From Thiohalocapsa sp. PB-PSB1 (lineage in GTDB: Bacteria > Pseudomonadota > Gammaproteobacteria > Chromatiales > Chromatiaceae), in contig CP050890.1 in the NCBI GenBank assembly GCA_016745215.1, positions 3,720,001-3,784,000 of the forward strand: a stretch of DNA of 64,000 bases, read 5' to 3'. The first letter of the stretch is position 1. The number at the start of each line of letters is the position of its first letter. Of this stretch, positions 26,732-37,116 are shown in pieces. The position numbers and the translations under genes were made by a program. The notes beneath the pieces are model-generated. The model had not been told where the DNA came from and did no database searches. It was given only the letters and a program-made list of their open reading frames with translations.

Positions 26732-28078
26732 ATGAGCCACGATGATCCCTTCTTTTCCGGCGATGACGCTGGACCGACCGTCATTCGCCCAATCCCCGGA
26801 GGCCGTCGCCATCGCGCGGCCGCCCCAGCACCGCTGCCCCCGAGCGCGCCGGTCACGGCGGACTGGAATGCGGACCTGGCTGTTGCGGCCGACCGAAATC
26901 CAGTGCTCCAATGCGCCTCCGGATTGCTCGGCGTGGCGGCGCAATTGCGCGGCACCGCTTCGCATCCGAACCCGGCGACGCTGCGCGAAGCCCTGGTGCG
27001 GCAAGTGCGGGAATTCGAAACCTGCGCCCGTGCCAAGGGTTTGACCGATGCGGTGGTGTTGCCCGCGCGCTATGTGCTTTGCGCCATGCTCGACGAGTCG
27101 GTGCTGGATACGCCCTGGGGCAGCGAAAGTGTCTGGGGCGAGCGCGGTCTGCTGATCAGTTTCCACAACGAAACCTGGGGCGGCGAGAAATTTTTCGACG
27201 CGCTGGATCGCCTGCTGGCCTATCCGAGCGGCAATCTGAATCTGCTCGAGCTGATGTACCTCTGCCTTGCGCTGGGCTTCGAGGGACGCTATCGTGTACG
27301 CGACGATGGGCGTAACGAACTGGAACAGGTGCGCGAAAAGCTCTACCGTGCAATTCGTGCCCAGCGTGGCGAGCCTGAGCAGGAGCTTGCCCCCCATTGG
27401 CGCGGTCAGGATATACGCCCCGATCCGCTGGTGCACCAACTCCCACTCTGGGTGCTCAGCGCGATTTCCGGCATCGCATTGCTTGGCTTGTTCAGCCTGC
27501 TTACCTTTTCGCTGCATCGTGCATCCGATCCGGTATTTGCCGGCTTGGCGCAACTGGGCCAGGAAATCCCGCCCCCGGTGGAGCCACGCGAGGCGCTCGA
27601 CCGAACCGATGCATCCGTCGATACCAGCAAGGTGCGACCGACCCTGCGCACCTTGCTCGCCGAAGACATCGCTGCCGACCGGCTGGAAGTCGTCGACCGG
27701 CCGCTTGGGCAAACGGTGATCTTGCGTGGCGACGGATTATTCGCCTCGGGCAGAATCGAGATCAGGTCCGAGTTCGTGCCTCGCATCAAACGCATCGGCG
27801 AGGCCCTATTGCAATTGCCGGGGCCGATTCTGATCACCGGACACACCGACAGCGTGCCCATTAGAACCCTGCGTTTTCCGTCCAACCAGGTGCTGTCCCA
27901 GGCACGTGCCGAGAATGTGCGGAGTCTGCTGGCAGACATACTCGGGGATGGCACGCGGTTAACGGCAGAGGGTAGGGCGGATACCGAACTGCGGGTTCCA
28001 GAGCAGCCCAGGAGCGCGCGCAATCGCCGGGTTGAAATCACCCTGATGCCTGCTGTTTTGCCTGCCGTCTCGAACTGA
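26732..28078 (+). CDS. tssL: T6SS inner-membrane protein TssL with OmpA-like extension
   Basis: 448 residues. A proline-rich cytoplasmic start is followed by the DotU-like helical domain (about 50-215; MLDESVLDTPWGSESVWGER is diagnostic), one membrane helix at about 238-260, and a periplasmic OmpA-type peptidoglycan-binding domain (about 300-445, GHTDSVPIRT at 370-379). This is the extended TssL form that anchors the complex to the cell wall. Its stop overlaps the tssM start. Confidence 0.95.
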   Translation: MSHDDPFFSGDDAGPTVIRPIPGGRRHRAAAPAPLPPSAPVTADWNADLAVAADRNPVLQCASGLLGVAAQLRGTASHPNPATLREALVRQVREFETCARAKGLTDAVVLPARYVLCAMLDESVLDTPWGSESVWGERGLLISFHNETWGGEKFFDALDRLLAYPSGNLNLLELMYLCLALGFEGRYRVRDDGRNELEQVREKLYRAIRAQRGEPEQELAPHWRGQDIRPDPLVHQLPLWVLSAISGIALLGLFSLLTFSLHRASDPVFAGLAQLGQEIPPPVEPREALDRTDASVDTSKVRPTLRTLLAEDIAADRLEVVDRPLGQTVILRGDGLFASGRIEIRSEFVPRIKRIGEALLQLPGPILITGHTDSVPIRTLRFPSNQVLSQARAENVRSLLADILGDGTRLTAEGRADTELRVPEQPRSARNRRVEITLMPAVLPAVSN

Positions 28079-31000
28079 TGAAAACACTGTTCGCATTTGT
28101 GGGGAAACGCTGGTTCCTGAGTCTGCTCGGGACGCTGGCCCTGGCTTTGCTCGTGTGGTTTGCAGGCGATCTGATCGCCCTGGATGGACATGTCCCGCTT
28201 GCATCGCCGTCGGTGCGTTTGCTGGTCATTGGAGCCCTGTTCCTGAGCTGGGTGTTTTGGCAAATCGGCGCGATGGTACGCGCACGGCTGCGCAATCGTG
28301 GCTTGGTCGACCAATTAGCTGCATCCCGAGCCAACGATCCTGACCCTGCCGAGGCGGCCACCGCCGAAGAACTGGAGATCCTGGATGAGCGTTTTCAAGA
28401 CGCCCTGCGCCTGCTGAAAGGTTCTGAAGTCCGGCATCGGCTGGGCGGGCGTTGGATCTATCAACTGCCCTGGTATCTGATGATTGGTCCCCCCGGCTGC
28501 GGCAAGACCACGGCGCTGTTGAATTCCGGACTGCGCTTTCCGTTGGCAGAGCAGATAGGAAAAGACCCCGTTCAGGGTATCGGCGGCACCCGAAACTGCG
28601 ATTGGTGGTTTGCCGAGGACGCGGTATTGCTGGACACCGCCGGTCGCTATATCACCCAGGACAGCTACGAACAGGTGGACAGCGCCGCCTGGCAGGGCTT
28701 TTTAGGCATGTTGACCAAGCACCGTCCGCGGCGCCCGATCAACGGTGTGCTGGTCGCGGTCAGTCTGGCGGATCTGTTGCAGCAGTCGGCGGCCGAACGC
28801 GCCGCACAGGCGCTTGCGATCAAACAGCGGTTACAGGAATTGTATACCGCGTTCAAGATCCGTTTCCCTGTCTATGTCCTGTTCATGAAGGCGGATCTGG
28901 TGGCCGGCTTCATGGACTATTTTGCCAATCTCGGCAAGGAGGCGCGCGAACAGGTTTGGGGCACGACCCTAGCCCTGGACTATGAGGGCGCTGGGCCGGC
29001 ACCGGTAGATGGATTGCGCGACGAATACAAGCTGCTGATCGAACGCCTGGCGCAGCGTCGGCTGGCGCGTTTGCAGGATGAGCGCGATGCGCGCAAGCGT
29101 GCCCTGATCTTTGCTTTTCCTGAACAGTTCGCGGCATTGGAAGAACCAGTGGACGAGTTTGTGCGCGAGGTCTTTACTCCCAGCCGCTACCAGGTTCGCC
29201 CACTGTTGCGCGGGATTTATTTTACCAGCGGCACTCAAACCGGCACGCCGATCGACCGCGTACTCGCCGGCATCGCCGCCAATTTTGGAGTGGCGCACTC
29301 CGGCCAACAAGCCTTTGCAGGTACCGGGCGCGGCTACTTCCTGGCGCGCCTGTTTCGCGATTTGGTGTTTCCCGAGGCAAACCTGGCCGGGCTCAATCCC
29401 CGACTCGAACGCCGCCGCCGCTGGCTGCGCAATGCAGCCTATGCCGGTGCGATCGGCCTGATCCTGCTTGCCGCCTCGGCATGGACCACAAGCTATTACC
29501 GCAATCGCGACTATACCCAAGAGGTCGATGCGGCATTGCTGGAGATCGATGCGCAACTCGAGGCTCTGCCATTGCCGCGGCGCGATCCGTTGGCGATGTT
29601 GCCGCTGCTCAATGCGGCGCGGCAACTGCCTGGGGGCTATGCCGACCGCAACCGCGGTGTGCCCTTGTTGTCCGGGCTTGGCCTCAATCAGGGTAACAAG
29701 CTGGGTCCGGAGGCGGAGCGTGCCTACCGGCGCATTCTGCGTAAGGTCTTGTTGCCGGCCATCCAGCTGCGTTTGGAAGATCAGGTGCGCGAGGCCGGCG
29801 GTAACCCGGAATTTCTGTATGATGTGCTGCGGGTGTATCTGATGCTCGACAATCCGCAGCACTATGACGCCGAGGCCATACAGTATTGGGTCGGTCGGGA
29901 TTGGGAGCGAAATCTGCCGCGTGCGACGACCACTGAACAACGCGAGACGCTCAAGGATCATCTGCAGGCCCTGTTCGAGCAGCGACCGACGCCATTGCCA
30001 TTGGAACTCGACGCCGGATTGATCGCGCAATCCCGCGACATCCTGAACCGCGCTCCGCTCGCCGAGCGCATCTACGAACGATTGAAGCGCGAGGGCGTCG
30101 GCGCCGAATTTGCGGATTTCTCCATCACCGATGCAGCCGGCGACTATGCCAAGCTGGTATTCGAACGCCGCAGCGGACGCCTGCTCAACGACGGCATACC
30201 CGCACTCTATACCTATGAGGGTTATCACCAGGGGTTTGCCGCGCAAGGCCAGCGACTGATCGACGCAACCGCTCAGGAGACCTGGATTCTTGGTGCGCAA
30301 GCGCGTCTGGGACCTGGGTCGGAGCCAGAGTCGGAGCCAGGTTCGGAACCAGGTTCGGAAGAGGCCAGGCGTCTGCTCGAGGATATTCGCTTGTTGTACA
30401 TGAGTGACTATGTGGATGCTTGGAACGACCTGTTGCAGGATATCGATATCGTGCCTCCACGGGACATTCATCATGCCGCGGAGATCGCGCGCATTCTCGC
30501 CGATCAGCAACAATCGCCACTGCGACGCCTGCTGATCGCGGCAGCCAGACAAACCGAGTTGGATCAGCGACCGGATGAAATTCCAAACGAAGATGACGCC
30601 AGTGGCCCAGCACCGAGCGATTTCCTGTCACGCGTCGATCGCTATTTCGACCATGGCGGGCAGGCAACGCCCTCAACCCCAGAGCAGGCTGCCCCGGAAA
30701 CCTATGTCACACGCCGATTCAGTTGGTTGCATGACTTGGTTACAGCAGCAGAAGGCCAGGCAGCCCCGATCGACAAGGCGCTCGGACTGTTGGACCAGAT
30801 GCATTTGCAGCTCAAATCGGTGGCTGCCGCGGCTACCTCCGGACGCGGTGTACTGGCTGCTGGCGAAAGCGCCGAGATTACCGATGTAAAGCGCATGGCA
30901 GCCGAGCTGCCCGAACCCCTGTCGCGCATCATGGCAAACTTGGCACAAGACAGTGCCGATATCGTCTCAGGCGGCATGCGTGCTCAGCTGAACCGTATCT

Positions 31001-31674
31001 GGACAGCAGAAGTCTTGCCGTTTTGTCGAGAAGCGATTCATGGCCGCTATCCTTTCGAGCGCGGCAGCACGCGCGAAACCACATTGCACGACTTCGCCCG
31101 GTTGTTTGGTCCCGACGGATTGTTCGACGCGTTTTTCAAACAAAATCTGAGCCAGTTGGCGGATACCTCCGGACTGCGCTGGCGTTGGCTCGGCAATGGG
31201 ATCGGCATCCCGGACGAGGTGTTGGCACAATTTCAACGCGCATCGACAGTGCGTGAGGCGTTCTTTCTGGGTGGCGGTAAATTACCCGCCGTCGAGTTCG
31301 AACTGGAACCCGTCTCGTTGGATGCCCGAATACAGCAGCTGATTCTGGATATCGGTGGCCAGATCGTCGACTATCGGCAGGGTCCACCCAGCGCGCAATC
31401 GCTGCGATGGCCATCCCCACAAGCGCCCGGACGAGTCCGCTTGGTGTTTGTGGATGGCGTCGGCGGCCGGCCAAGCCTGACCTACTCCGGACCCTGGGCC
31501 TGGTTTCGACTATTGGACTCGGCCAACCTGCGCGCTACGCGTCAGCAGGAATTGTTCCGGGCGCGGTTCTCCCTCGCTGGTTATCGTGCAGAATTCAACC
31601 TGCGCGCCGTCAGCGTCCGCAATCCGTTCAAATTGAGCGAACTGAGGGGATTCCGATGTCCGGATCGGCTATGA
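28078..31674 (+). CDS. tssM: T6SS inner-membrane ATPase-like protein TssM (IcmF)
   Basis: 1198 residues. Two N-terminal membrane helices (about 12-32 and 46-66), a cytoplasmic domain with an intact Walker A GPPGCGKT (137-144) and a GTRNCDWWF...VLLDTAGRY Walker B region, a third membrane helix at about 450-472, and a long periplasmic part. An acidic insert of repeated PGSEPxSE sits near residue 745. The size is normal for IcmF proteins. It spans the envelope with TssL and contacts TssJ. Confidence 0.95.
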   Translation: MKTLFAFVGKRWFLSLLGTLALALLVWFAGDLIALDGHVPLASPSVRLLVIGALFLSWVFWQIGAMVRARLRNRGLVDQLAASRANDPDPAEAATAEELEILDERFQDALRLLKGSEVRHRLGGRWIYQLPWYLMIGPPGCGKTTALLNSGLRFPLAEQIGKDPVQGIGGTRNCDWWFAEDAVLLDTAGRYITQDSYEQVDSAAWQGFLGMLTKHRPRRPINGVLVAVSLADLLQQSAAERAAQALAIKQRLQELYTAFKIRFPVYVLFMKADLVAGFMDYFANLGKEAREQVWGTTLALDYEGAGPAPVDGLRDEYKLLIERLAQRRLARLQDERDARKRALIFAFPEQFAALEEPVDEFVREVFTPSRYQVRPLLRGIYFTSGTQTGTPIDRVLAGIAANFGVAHSGQQAFAGTGRGYFLARLFRDLVFPEANLAGLNPRLERRRRWLRNAAYAGAIGLILLAASAWTTSYYRNRDYTQEVDAALLEIDAQLEALPLPRRDPLAMLPLLNAARQLPGGYADRNRGVPLLSGLGLNQGNKLGPEAERAYRRILRKVLLPAIQLRLEDQVREAGGNPEFLYDVLRVYLMLDNPQHYDAEAIQYWVGRDWERNLPRATTTEQRETLKDHLQALFEQRPTPLPLELDAGLIAQSRDILNRAPLAERIYERLKREGVGAEFADFSITDAAGDYAKLVFERRSGRLLNDGIPALYTYEGYHQGFAAQGQRLIDATAQETWILGAQARLGPGSEPESEPGSEPGSEEARRLLEDIRLLYMSDYVDAWNDLLQDIDIVPPRDIHHAAEIARILADQQQSPLRRLLIAAARQTELDQRPDEIPNEDDASGPAPSDFLSRVDRYFDHGGQATPSTPEQAAPETYVTRRFSWLHDLVTAAEGQAAPIDKALGLLDQMHLQLKSVAAAATSGRGVLAAGESAEITDVKRMAAELPEPLSRIMANLAQDSADIVSGGMRAQLNRIWTAEVLPFCREAIHGRYPFERGSTRETTLHDFARLFGPDGLFDAFFKQNLSQLADTSGLRWRWLGNGIGIPDEVLAQFQRASTVREAFFLGGGKLPAVEFELEPVSLDARIQQLILDIGGQIVDYRQGPPSAQSLRWPSPQAPGRVRLVFVDGVGGRPSLTYSGPWAWFRLLDSANLRATRQQELFRARFSLAGYRAEFNLRAVSVRNPFKLSELRGFRCPDRL

Positions 31675-32429
31675 CCGAACTCAATGTCGGAGTTGCTGGT
31701 TTTTTCGGCAAGTTGCCCGGCCAGGGCGATTTCCTCAGCCGCAGATTGTCCACCGAGTTCCTGCGCGTCTGGGATGCCTGGCTGCAAACTGCTCTCGCCG
31801 ACAGCCGGTCCAGGCTTGGTGACGCATGGCTGGATGCCTACCTGACCAGCCCGATCTGGCGCTTTGTGCTCACCGCTGGCATTGCCGGGCAGTCTCCATG
31901 GGCTGGCTTATTGATGCCCAGCGTCGACCGGGTCGGGCGCTATTTTCCGCTAACGGTTGCCTGTCCATTGCCGACCGGCATCAATCCCTTTCAAGCCCTG
32001 GCCTCGAGCACGGACTGGTTCAACCAGGTGCAAACACTGATGCTGGATGCATTGGAAGAAACGCTCAGCGTCGATCAGATGGATGCACGCCTGAACGCAT
32101 TGGCACCGGCCCTGATGACCCGCTCCGAACCCGAAGATGCGGATGCATCTGTCGCTTCCGATACGCTCGGCTGGCGTCTGCAGCTTGCTGATCCCCTGCG
32201 CTTACCGGAGGTCGTACCAGGCCTGTTGCACCGCGCTTTGACGGAAATGTTCTTCGGCTACAGCCTATGGTGGTCAGAGGGTTCCGATGCCGTTTCGCCA
32301 TCCTTGCTGCTTTGTCAGGGTTTGCCCGCGAATCAGGCCTTCGCCACCCTGTATACCGGTGATTGGACTGCCGGCGGCTGGTGGAATCTGGGCAATCCGC
32401 TGGAGCAACCGCATCGGAGCCTGACATGA
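31656..32429 (+). CDS. tagF: T6SS post-translational repressor TagF
   Basis: 257 residues. GVAGFFGKLPGQGDFLSRRL is the hallmark of TagF (SciT/ImpM), followed by VGRYFPLTV and a C-terminal SLWWSEGSD. ATG 31656 is chosen because GAGGGGA is five bases upstream; this overlaps tssM by 19 bp, and 31671 is an alternative. In Pseudomonas aeruginosa TagF represses the T6SS apart from the phosphorylation switch. Confidence 0.9.
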   Translation: MSGSAMTELNVGVAGFFGKLPGQGDFLSRRLSTEFLRVWDAWLQTALADSRSRLGDAWLDAYLTSPIWRFVLTAGIAGQSPWAGLLMPSVDRVGRYFPLTVACPLPTGINPFQALASSTDWFNQVQTLMLDALEETLSVDQMDARLNALAPALMTRSEPEDADASVASDTLGWRLQLADPLRLPEVVPGLLHRALTEMFFGYSLWWSEGSDAVSPSLLLCQGLPANQAFATLYTGDWTAGGWWNLGNPLEQPHRSLT

Positions 32430-33166
32430 ACCCAATCAAACAAGCCCGACCCTGGATTTCCGCTGGTGCCACACATCAGGGAAAGATTCGCAGCCAGAAC
32501 CAGGATGCGTTTCTCGATCGAGCCGATATCGGGCTTTGGGCGGTCGCCGACGGCATGGGCGGTCATGCATCCGGTGAGCGCGCGAGCCAACTCGTCATTG
32601 AACTGCTGTCCGGACTGCCAGCCCCGGAATTACTCGGCCGATCGGTGCGCCAGGCGGAAGCCTTGATTCTGCAGGCGAATCAGCGTTTGATCGACGAGGC
32701 CGAGGCCATCGGCACGGAGATCATCGGCACCACGGTCGTCTTATTGCTGGCGGTCGGTGATGCAGGTGCCTTATTGTGGGTTGGAGACAGTCGCATCTAT
32801 CGCCTACGCAGCGGTCAACTGGAGCAACTGACCATTGATCATACCGAGGTTCAAAAGTGGGTCTCCGAGGGTAAACTCACTTCCGAGCAGGCAGCGGTTC
32901 ATCCCTATGCCAGCATATTGTCCCGTGCAATCGGTGCCGAACCGGAGCTTGCCGTCGATACCGCATTCGAGTCCATGCAGGATGGCGATCGCTACTTGCT
33001 TTGCAGCGATGGTTTAACCAAGGAGCTGAGTCACGAGCAAATTCAGCAGTTGCTCGGCTCCGGCGAGCCCGCCGACGTTGCGCGGCTTTTGGTCGAAAAC
33101 ACCTGTGCGGCCGGCGGCCGAGACAATGTCACGGTGGTGGTAGTCGATTTTCCGAATAGTCGCTAG
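32426..33166 (+). CDS. pppA: PP2C-type protein phosphatase PppA
   Basis: 246 residues, start overlapping the tagF stop (ATGA). PP2C metal and catalytic motifs are all seen: QNQDAFL, WAVADGMGGHASGE, IGTTVV, LLWVGDSRIYRL, YLLCSDGLT and GGRDNVTVVV. It should dephosphorylate Fha and reset the T6SS. With PpkA, Fha and TagF it completes the threonine-phosphorylation circuit. It is the last gene of the tight tss operon. Confidence 0.95.
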   Translation: MNPIKQARPWISAGATHQGKIRSQNQDAFLDRADIGLWAVADGMGGHASGERASQLVIELLSGLPAPELLGRSVRQAEALILQANQRLIDEAEAIGTEIIGTTVVLLLAVGDAGALLWVGDSRIYRLRSGQLEQLTIDHTEVQKWVSEGKLTSEQAAVHPYASILSRAIGAEPELAVDTAFESMQDGDRYLLCSDGLTKELSHEQIQQLLGSGEPADVARLLVENTCAAGGRDNVTVVVVDFPNSR

Positions 33167-33388
33167 GCAGCGAATGATCCTGAAACAGTTTAGGTAAGGT
33201 TGTCCATCAAACCAGCCAGTTGGCAGAAAAACGCATAAGTTCTTTAAACGTCAACGGACAGCGCTCTAGGCGCAGTCATCACAAATTTAGTATTTTTATT
33301 TGCATACAGTGACTTGCTCGCTACACAACACGCCTTTTCCCGTCGTTTACGACATTCAGTCGTCCTTATTAGCCCAGAGGTAATTCAG

Positions 33389-34855
33389 ATGGTTCGCTGG
33401 TCAAACTCCATTCGTTGGTGGAAGTGCAAAAGCCGATTCGGTCTGCGTTTACCTGATCGTGCCAGGGCAACCCCGATCCTCAGCCTTGCTCTGATGTGCC
33501 TGTTCCCCGCGCAGGCCTTCGCTGAGTCGGAACCCGCGGCTGAGGATGCATTCGCCGGCTATAACCGGGCCTTGTCGCAGACAACGCTGAACGGCCAAAT
33601 CACCGGTGCGGCCCTGGTCACGACTTGCAGAACCGGCAGAAACGGTGAGGCTGCTGCAAACAACCAGAGGTTCCAACTCGATTGCGGTCGCATCATCCTC
33701 GGTGCGAATACCGACCAGACCGGCTCGCTGCAGGCACTGACCGATCTCCCCGCCGATCAGATCAGCGCGCAGAATTCGGTGGCTGTGCGCTCCACCAATC
33801 TCGGCGTATCCATGATTCAAAGTCGGCTTGCGATGCTGCGGATTGCTGGCCAGCCAACGGGCCAGCCAGCCGCGAACCCATCGACTCTGCTTGCCGCTGA
33901 CCCGATGCGCCAACCAGCCAGCGGCGGTGCCGCCAGTGGCGACCTGAGCATCGGACGTCTTGGCGGCTTCCTGAACGCCCGCTACGTAACCGGCAATGCG
34001 GATCAAACCGAGTATCAGCCCGGCTATGACTTTGACGGCTGGTCCATTCTGGGAGGCCTCGACTATCGTTTCGAAGACAACCTGATCGGCGGTGTGTCGG
34101 TGCGCTATGCCGATGGCAAAAGCGACTACGACAGCAACCGCGGCGATCTCGATGGGAACAGCTGGGGTCTGTCATTGTATGCATCCTATACGATGGACAA
34201 TGGTCTATTCATCGATGGCTTATTCGGCTATGCCCAGAACGATTACACCATGAAGCGCAATATCGCCTATACGACCGGAGAGTTCTCCTCCGGAGGGCAG
34301 CAAGTCGACGCAGCTGTCGCCACACAGGTGGCGAAATCGGACCCAAACGCGGATGTCTGGAATTTCAACATCGGTGCCGGCTATACCCTGTATCGTGACG
34401 AATGGTCCATCACGCCATCGCTACGTTTGAATTATTTGCAAAACGACGTCGACAGCTATCGCGAAACCATGTCCAATCCGCTTGGCGTGGGCGGCAGCAT
34501 GGCACTGGCCATCGACTCCCAGACCTTTACCTCGTTCACATCCGATTTGGGCGTTCAGGTTGCCCGCGCCATCAGCACCGAATCCGGGGTTTGGGTGCCG
34601 CAATTGCGCATCGGCTGGGTGCATGAATTCGAGAATTCACAGGAAGAAGTCGGCGCTCGCTTCATTAATGACATCGACAATCAGCCCTTTTTCGTCGCCA
34701 CCCAAACGCCCGTGCGCGACTATGCGGACCTCAGCGTCGGCGTTTCCGCACAGTTTGCGGGCGGTCGCTCGGCGTTCATTTCCTACAACACATTGCTCGG
34801 CTACAACGATGTCACCTACAACGCGGTCAATGCCGGGGTCCGCCTGGAGTTTTGA
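33389..34855 (+). CDS. Autotransporter-type outer-membrane beta-barrel protein inside the T6SS locus
   Basis: 488 residues from ATG 33389, with GAGG nine bases upstream. The signal peptide is long (about 48 residues, ending FPAQAFAE). About 110-145 residues form a short passenger, then LGGFLNARYVTGNADQTEYQ starts the autotransporter beta-domain (about 12 strands) that ends in the required aromatic, VRLEF. Passenger function is not recognised. It has a 222-bp leader (33167-33388) that may hold a promoter, so it may be expressed apart from pppA. An autotransporter between pppA and vgrG is not part of the standard T6SS gene set. Confidence 0.7.
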   Translation: MVRWSNSIRWWKCKSRFGLRLPDRARATPILSLALMCLFPAQAFAESEPAAEDAFAGYNRALSQTTLNGQITGAALVTTCRTGRNGEAAANNQRFQLDCGRIILGANTDQTGSLQALTDLPADQISAQNSVAVRSTNLGVSMIQSRLAMLRIAGQPTGQPAANPSTLLAADPMRQPASGGAASGDLSIGRLGGFLNARYVTGNADQTEYQPGYDFDGWSILGGLDYRFEDNLIGGVSVRYADGKSDYDSNRGDLDGNSWGLSLYASYTMDNGLFIDGLFGYAQNDYTMKRNIAYTTGEFSSGGQQVDAAVATQVAKSDPNADVWNFNIGAGYTLYRDEWSITPSLRLNYLQNDVDSYRETMSNPLGVGGSMALAIDSQTFTSFTSDLGVQVARAISTESGVWVPQLRIGWVHEFENSQEEVGARFINDIDNQPFFVATQTPVRDYADLSVGVSAQFAGGRSAFISYNTLLGYNDVTYNAVNAGVRLEF

Positions 34856-34870
34856 CGCTGGAGAGCGCAC

Positions 34871-37024
34871 ATGCCCCTGCAACAGCAGAAACGTTCTCTG
34901 TCCGTATTCACCCCGCTGGGTGAAGATGTGCTGTTGTTGCGCGGTATGAAGGCAACCGAGGCGCTGGGCAGACTGTTTGAATACGAACTCGAACTGATCA
35001 GCGACAACATCGACATCAAGCACGAGGATCTGCTGGGCCAAAGCGTCAGCGTGCATTTGAGCTTGCCGAACGCTCAGCAGCGCTGTTTCAACGGCATCGT
35101 CAACCGCTTCTCCCAAGTCGGCTTCGATGGTGCATTGGCTGTTTATCAAGCCACCCTCGTGCCCTGGACCTGGTTCCTGACCCGCACCGCGGATTGCCGC
35201 ATCTTCCAAGACCAGACCGTCCCGGACATCATCAAGGCGATCTTCCGCGAACACGGCTACACGGATTTCGAAGAACGCCTGAGTGAAACCTATCGGCAAT
35301 GGATCTATTGCGTGCAGTATCGCGAGACCGACTTCAATTTCATCAGTCGGCTGATGGAACAAGAGGGCCTGTACTACTACTTTACCCATCAGGACGGCAA
35401 GCATACCCTGATCCTTGCCGACAACTACGGTGCGCACGGCACGGCCCCGGGATATTCGGAAATTCCCTATTATCCCCCGGACAAAACCGCATTGCGGGAG
35501 CGCGATCATATTCATCACTGGAGCGTCGTGCAGAAGGTACAACCAGGCGCTTTTGCGCATACCGATTTTGACTTCACCGCACCGCGCAAAAACCTGCTGA
35601 CCAAACGCAGCAGCCCCAAGACCCACGAACATGCCGAACTCGAAGTCTACGACTATCCCGGCGAATACATCGAAACCAGCGATGGCGAGGCCTATGCCCG
35701 CGTACGCCTGGAAGAGCTGCACGCCGGCTACGAAACAGTATGCGCCGAGGGCAACGCACGCGGACTGACCACGGGCCACCTGTTCCATCTGATCAACTAT
35801 CCGCGCGACGATCAGAATCGAGAATATCTGATCGTCTCTGCCGAGTACCGGCTGCAATCCGATCAGTTTGGCTCGACTGCCGATCTGCCGTCCGACAATC
35901 TGTTCCACTGCTCACTGACCGCCATGGATGCCCAGGTCGTCTTTCGTCCGCCGCGCAGTACGCCCAAGCCCATCGTGCAAGGTCCACAGACCGCCATTGT
36001 CGTCGGTAAGGCCGGTGAGGAGATCTGGACCGATCAATACGGCCGAGTCAAAGTCCAGTTCCACTGGGATCGCTATGGCAAGTCCGACGAAACCAGCTCC
36101 TGCTGGGTACGCGTCTCCCATCCCTGGGCTGGCAAGAACTGGGGCGCCATCGCCATTCCGCGCATCGGCCAGGAGGTGATTGTCGAGTTTCTCGAAGGTG
36201 ATCCTGACCGGCCGATCATTACCGGGCGAATCTACAACGGTGACCAGATGCCGCCCTATGGTCTGCCGGCGGGGGCCGTGGTCAGCGGCTTGAAATCCAA
36301 CAGCACCAAGGGTGGTGGCGGTTACAACGAGTACATAATGGATGATACCAAGGGCAACGAACTGATCCGCGAGCACGGCCAGTTCGACAAGGACAGCACC
36401 ATCGAGAACGATCTGCGCGAGCACGTACTGCATGATCGCAGCCGCGATGTAACCAACAATGAAAGCATCCAGATCGGCGTCAATCGGACCGAAACCGTCG
36501 GCAACAACGAAACCACCAGCATCGGCGCCAACCGCAGTGAAAACGTCGGTCAGCACGAAAACGTCACCGTCGCATTGACGCGTACCCACACTATCGGCGT
36601 TAACGACACGCTCAATGTCGGCGCAGCCAACGAGGTCTCGGTCGGAGGGCTCCAGACGATCAGCGTCGGCCTGAATCGAAGCGTCGATGTCGGCATCAAC
36701 CAATCCCACGACATCGGCTCCAACCGTAGCACATCGGTGGGCAAGGACGACAATGTGCAGGTCGGCAAGAATCGCTCCGACAGCATTGGCGACAACCGAA
36801 GCACGTCGATCGGCAAGGATGACAGTCTCAAGGTCGGCAAAAACCTGGTCATCGACGCCGGGGATTCCATTACCATCAAGACCGGCAAAGCCAGCATCTC
36901 GATGAAAAAAGACGGCACTATCACCATCCAGGGCAAGGACATCAATGTCAAGGGTTCCGGCGGCATCAACATCAAGGCCAGCAAGAACGTGGTGATCAAG
37001 GGCCAAAAGATCCTGGAGAATTAA
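34871..37024 (+). CDS. vgrG: T6SS spike protein VgrG (TssI)
   Basis: 717 residues. The gp27-like part (about 1-380) has LGRLFEYELELISDN and WIYCVQYRETDFNFISRLME; the gp5-like OB fold includes DQYGRVKVQFHWDRYGKSDE and SCWVRVSHPWAG. From about residue 540 to the end a regular repeat (xVGxNxSxxIGxN, twelve or more turns) builds the triple-stranded beta-helix, closing with a lysine-rich end. There is no fused effector domain. It lies 15 bp after the autotransporter gene. The next gene downstream, TIR-FHA, is the position where VgrG-linked cargo is usually found. Confidence 0.95.
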   Translation: MPLQQQKRSLSVFTPLGEDVLLLRGMKATEALGRLFEYELELISDNIDIKHEDLLGQSVSVHLSLPNAQQRCFNGIVNRFSQVGFDGALAVYQATLVPWTWFLTRTADCRIFQDQTVPDIIKAIFREHGYTDFEERLSETYRQWIYCVQYRETDFNFISRLMEQEGLYYYFTHQDGKHTLILADNYGAHGTAPGYSEIPYYPPDKTALRERDHIHHWSVVQKVQPGAFAHTDFDFTAPRKNLLTKRSSPKTHEHAELEVYDYPGEYIETSDGEAYARVRLEELHAGYETVCAEGNARGLTTGHLFHLINYPRDDQNREYLIVSAEYRLQSDQFGSTADLPSDNLFHCSLTAMDAQVVFRPPRSTPKPIVQGPQTAIVVGKAGEEIWTDQYGRVKVQFHWDRYGKSDETSSCWVRVSHPWAGKNWGAIAIPRIGQEVIVEFLEGDPDRPIITGRIYNGDQMPPYGLPAGAVVSGLKSNSTKGGGGYNEYIMDDTKGNELIREHGQFDKDSTIENDLREHVLHDRSRDVTNNESIQIGVNRTETVGNNETTSIGANRSENVGQHENVTVALTRTHTIGVNDTLNVGAANEVSVGGLQTISVGLNRSVDVGINQSHDIGSNRSTSVGKDDNVQVGKNRSDSIGDNRSTSIGKDDSLKVGKNLVIDAGDSITIKTGKASISMKKDGTITIQGKDINVKGSGGINIKASKNVVIKGQKILEN

Positions 37025-37116
37025 GCGTGGAGGGCACAAAGATCGCAATGATAATCGCTTGCTTTGAATACCACATCCAATCGGCAATGATCGAGCATTG
37101 ATGTCCGATTGGTGCT

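Noticed and set aside
26405..27712. 435-codon minus-strand frame
   Set aside because: Antisense to tssK/tssL, both strongly supported on the plus strand.
28969..30552. 527-codon minus-strand frame
   Set aside because: Antisense to tssM, no family features.
19228..37024. Complete T6SS gene cluster
   Set aside because: TssA, B, C, E, F, G, H and Hcp are absent; only the membrane, regulatory and spike genes are here.
35912..37087. 391-codon minus-strand frame
   Set aside because: Antisense to the repeat region of vgrG; its regularity comes from that repeat.
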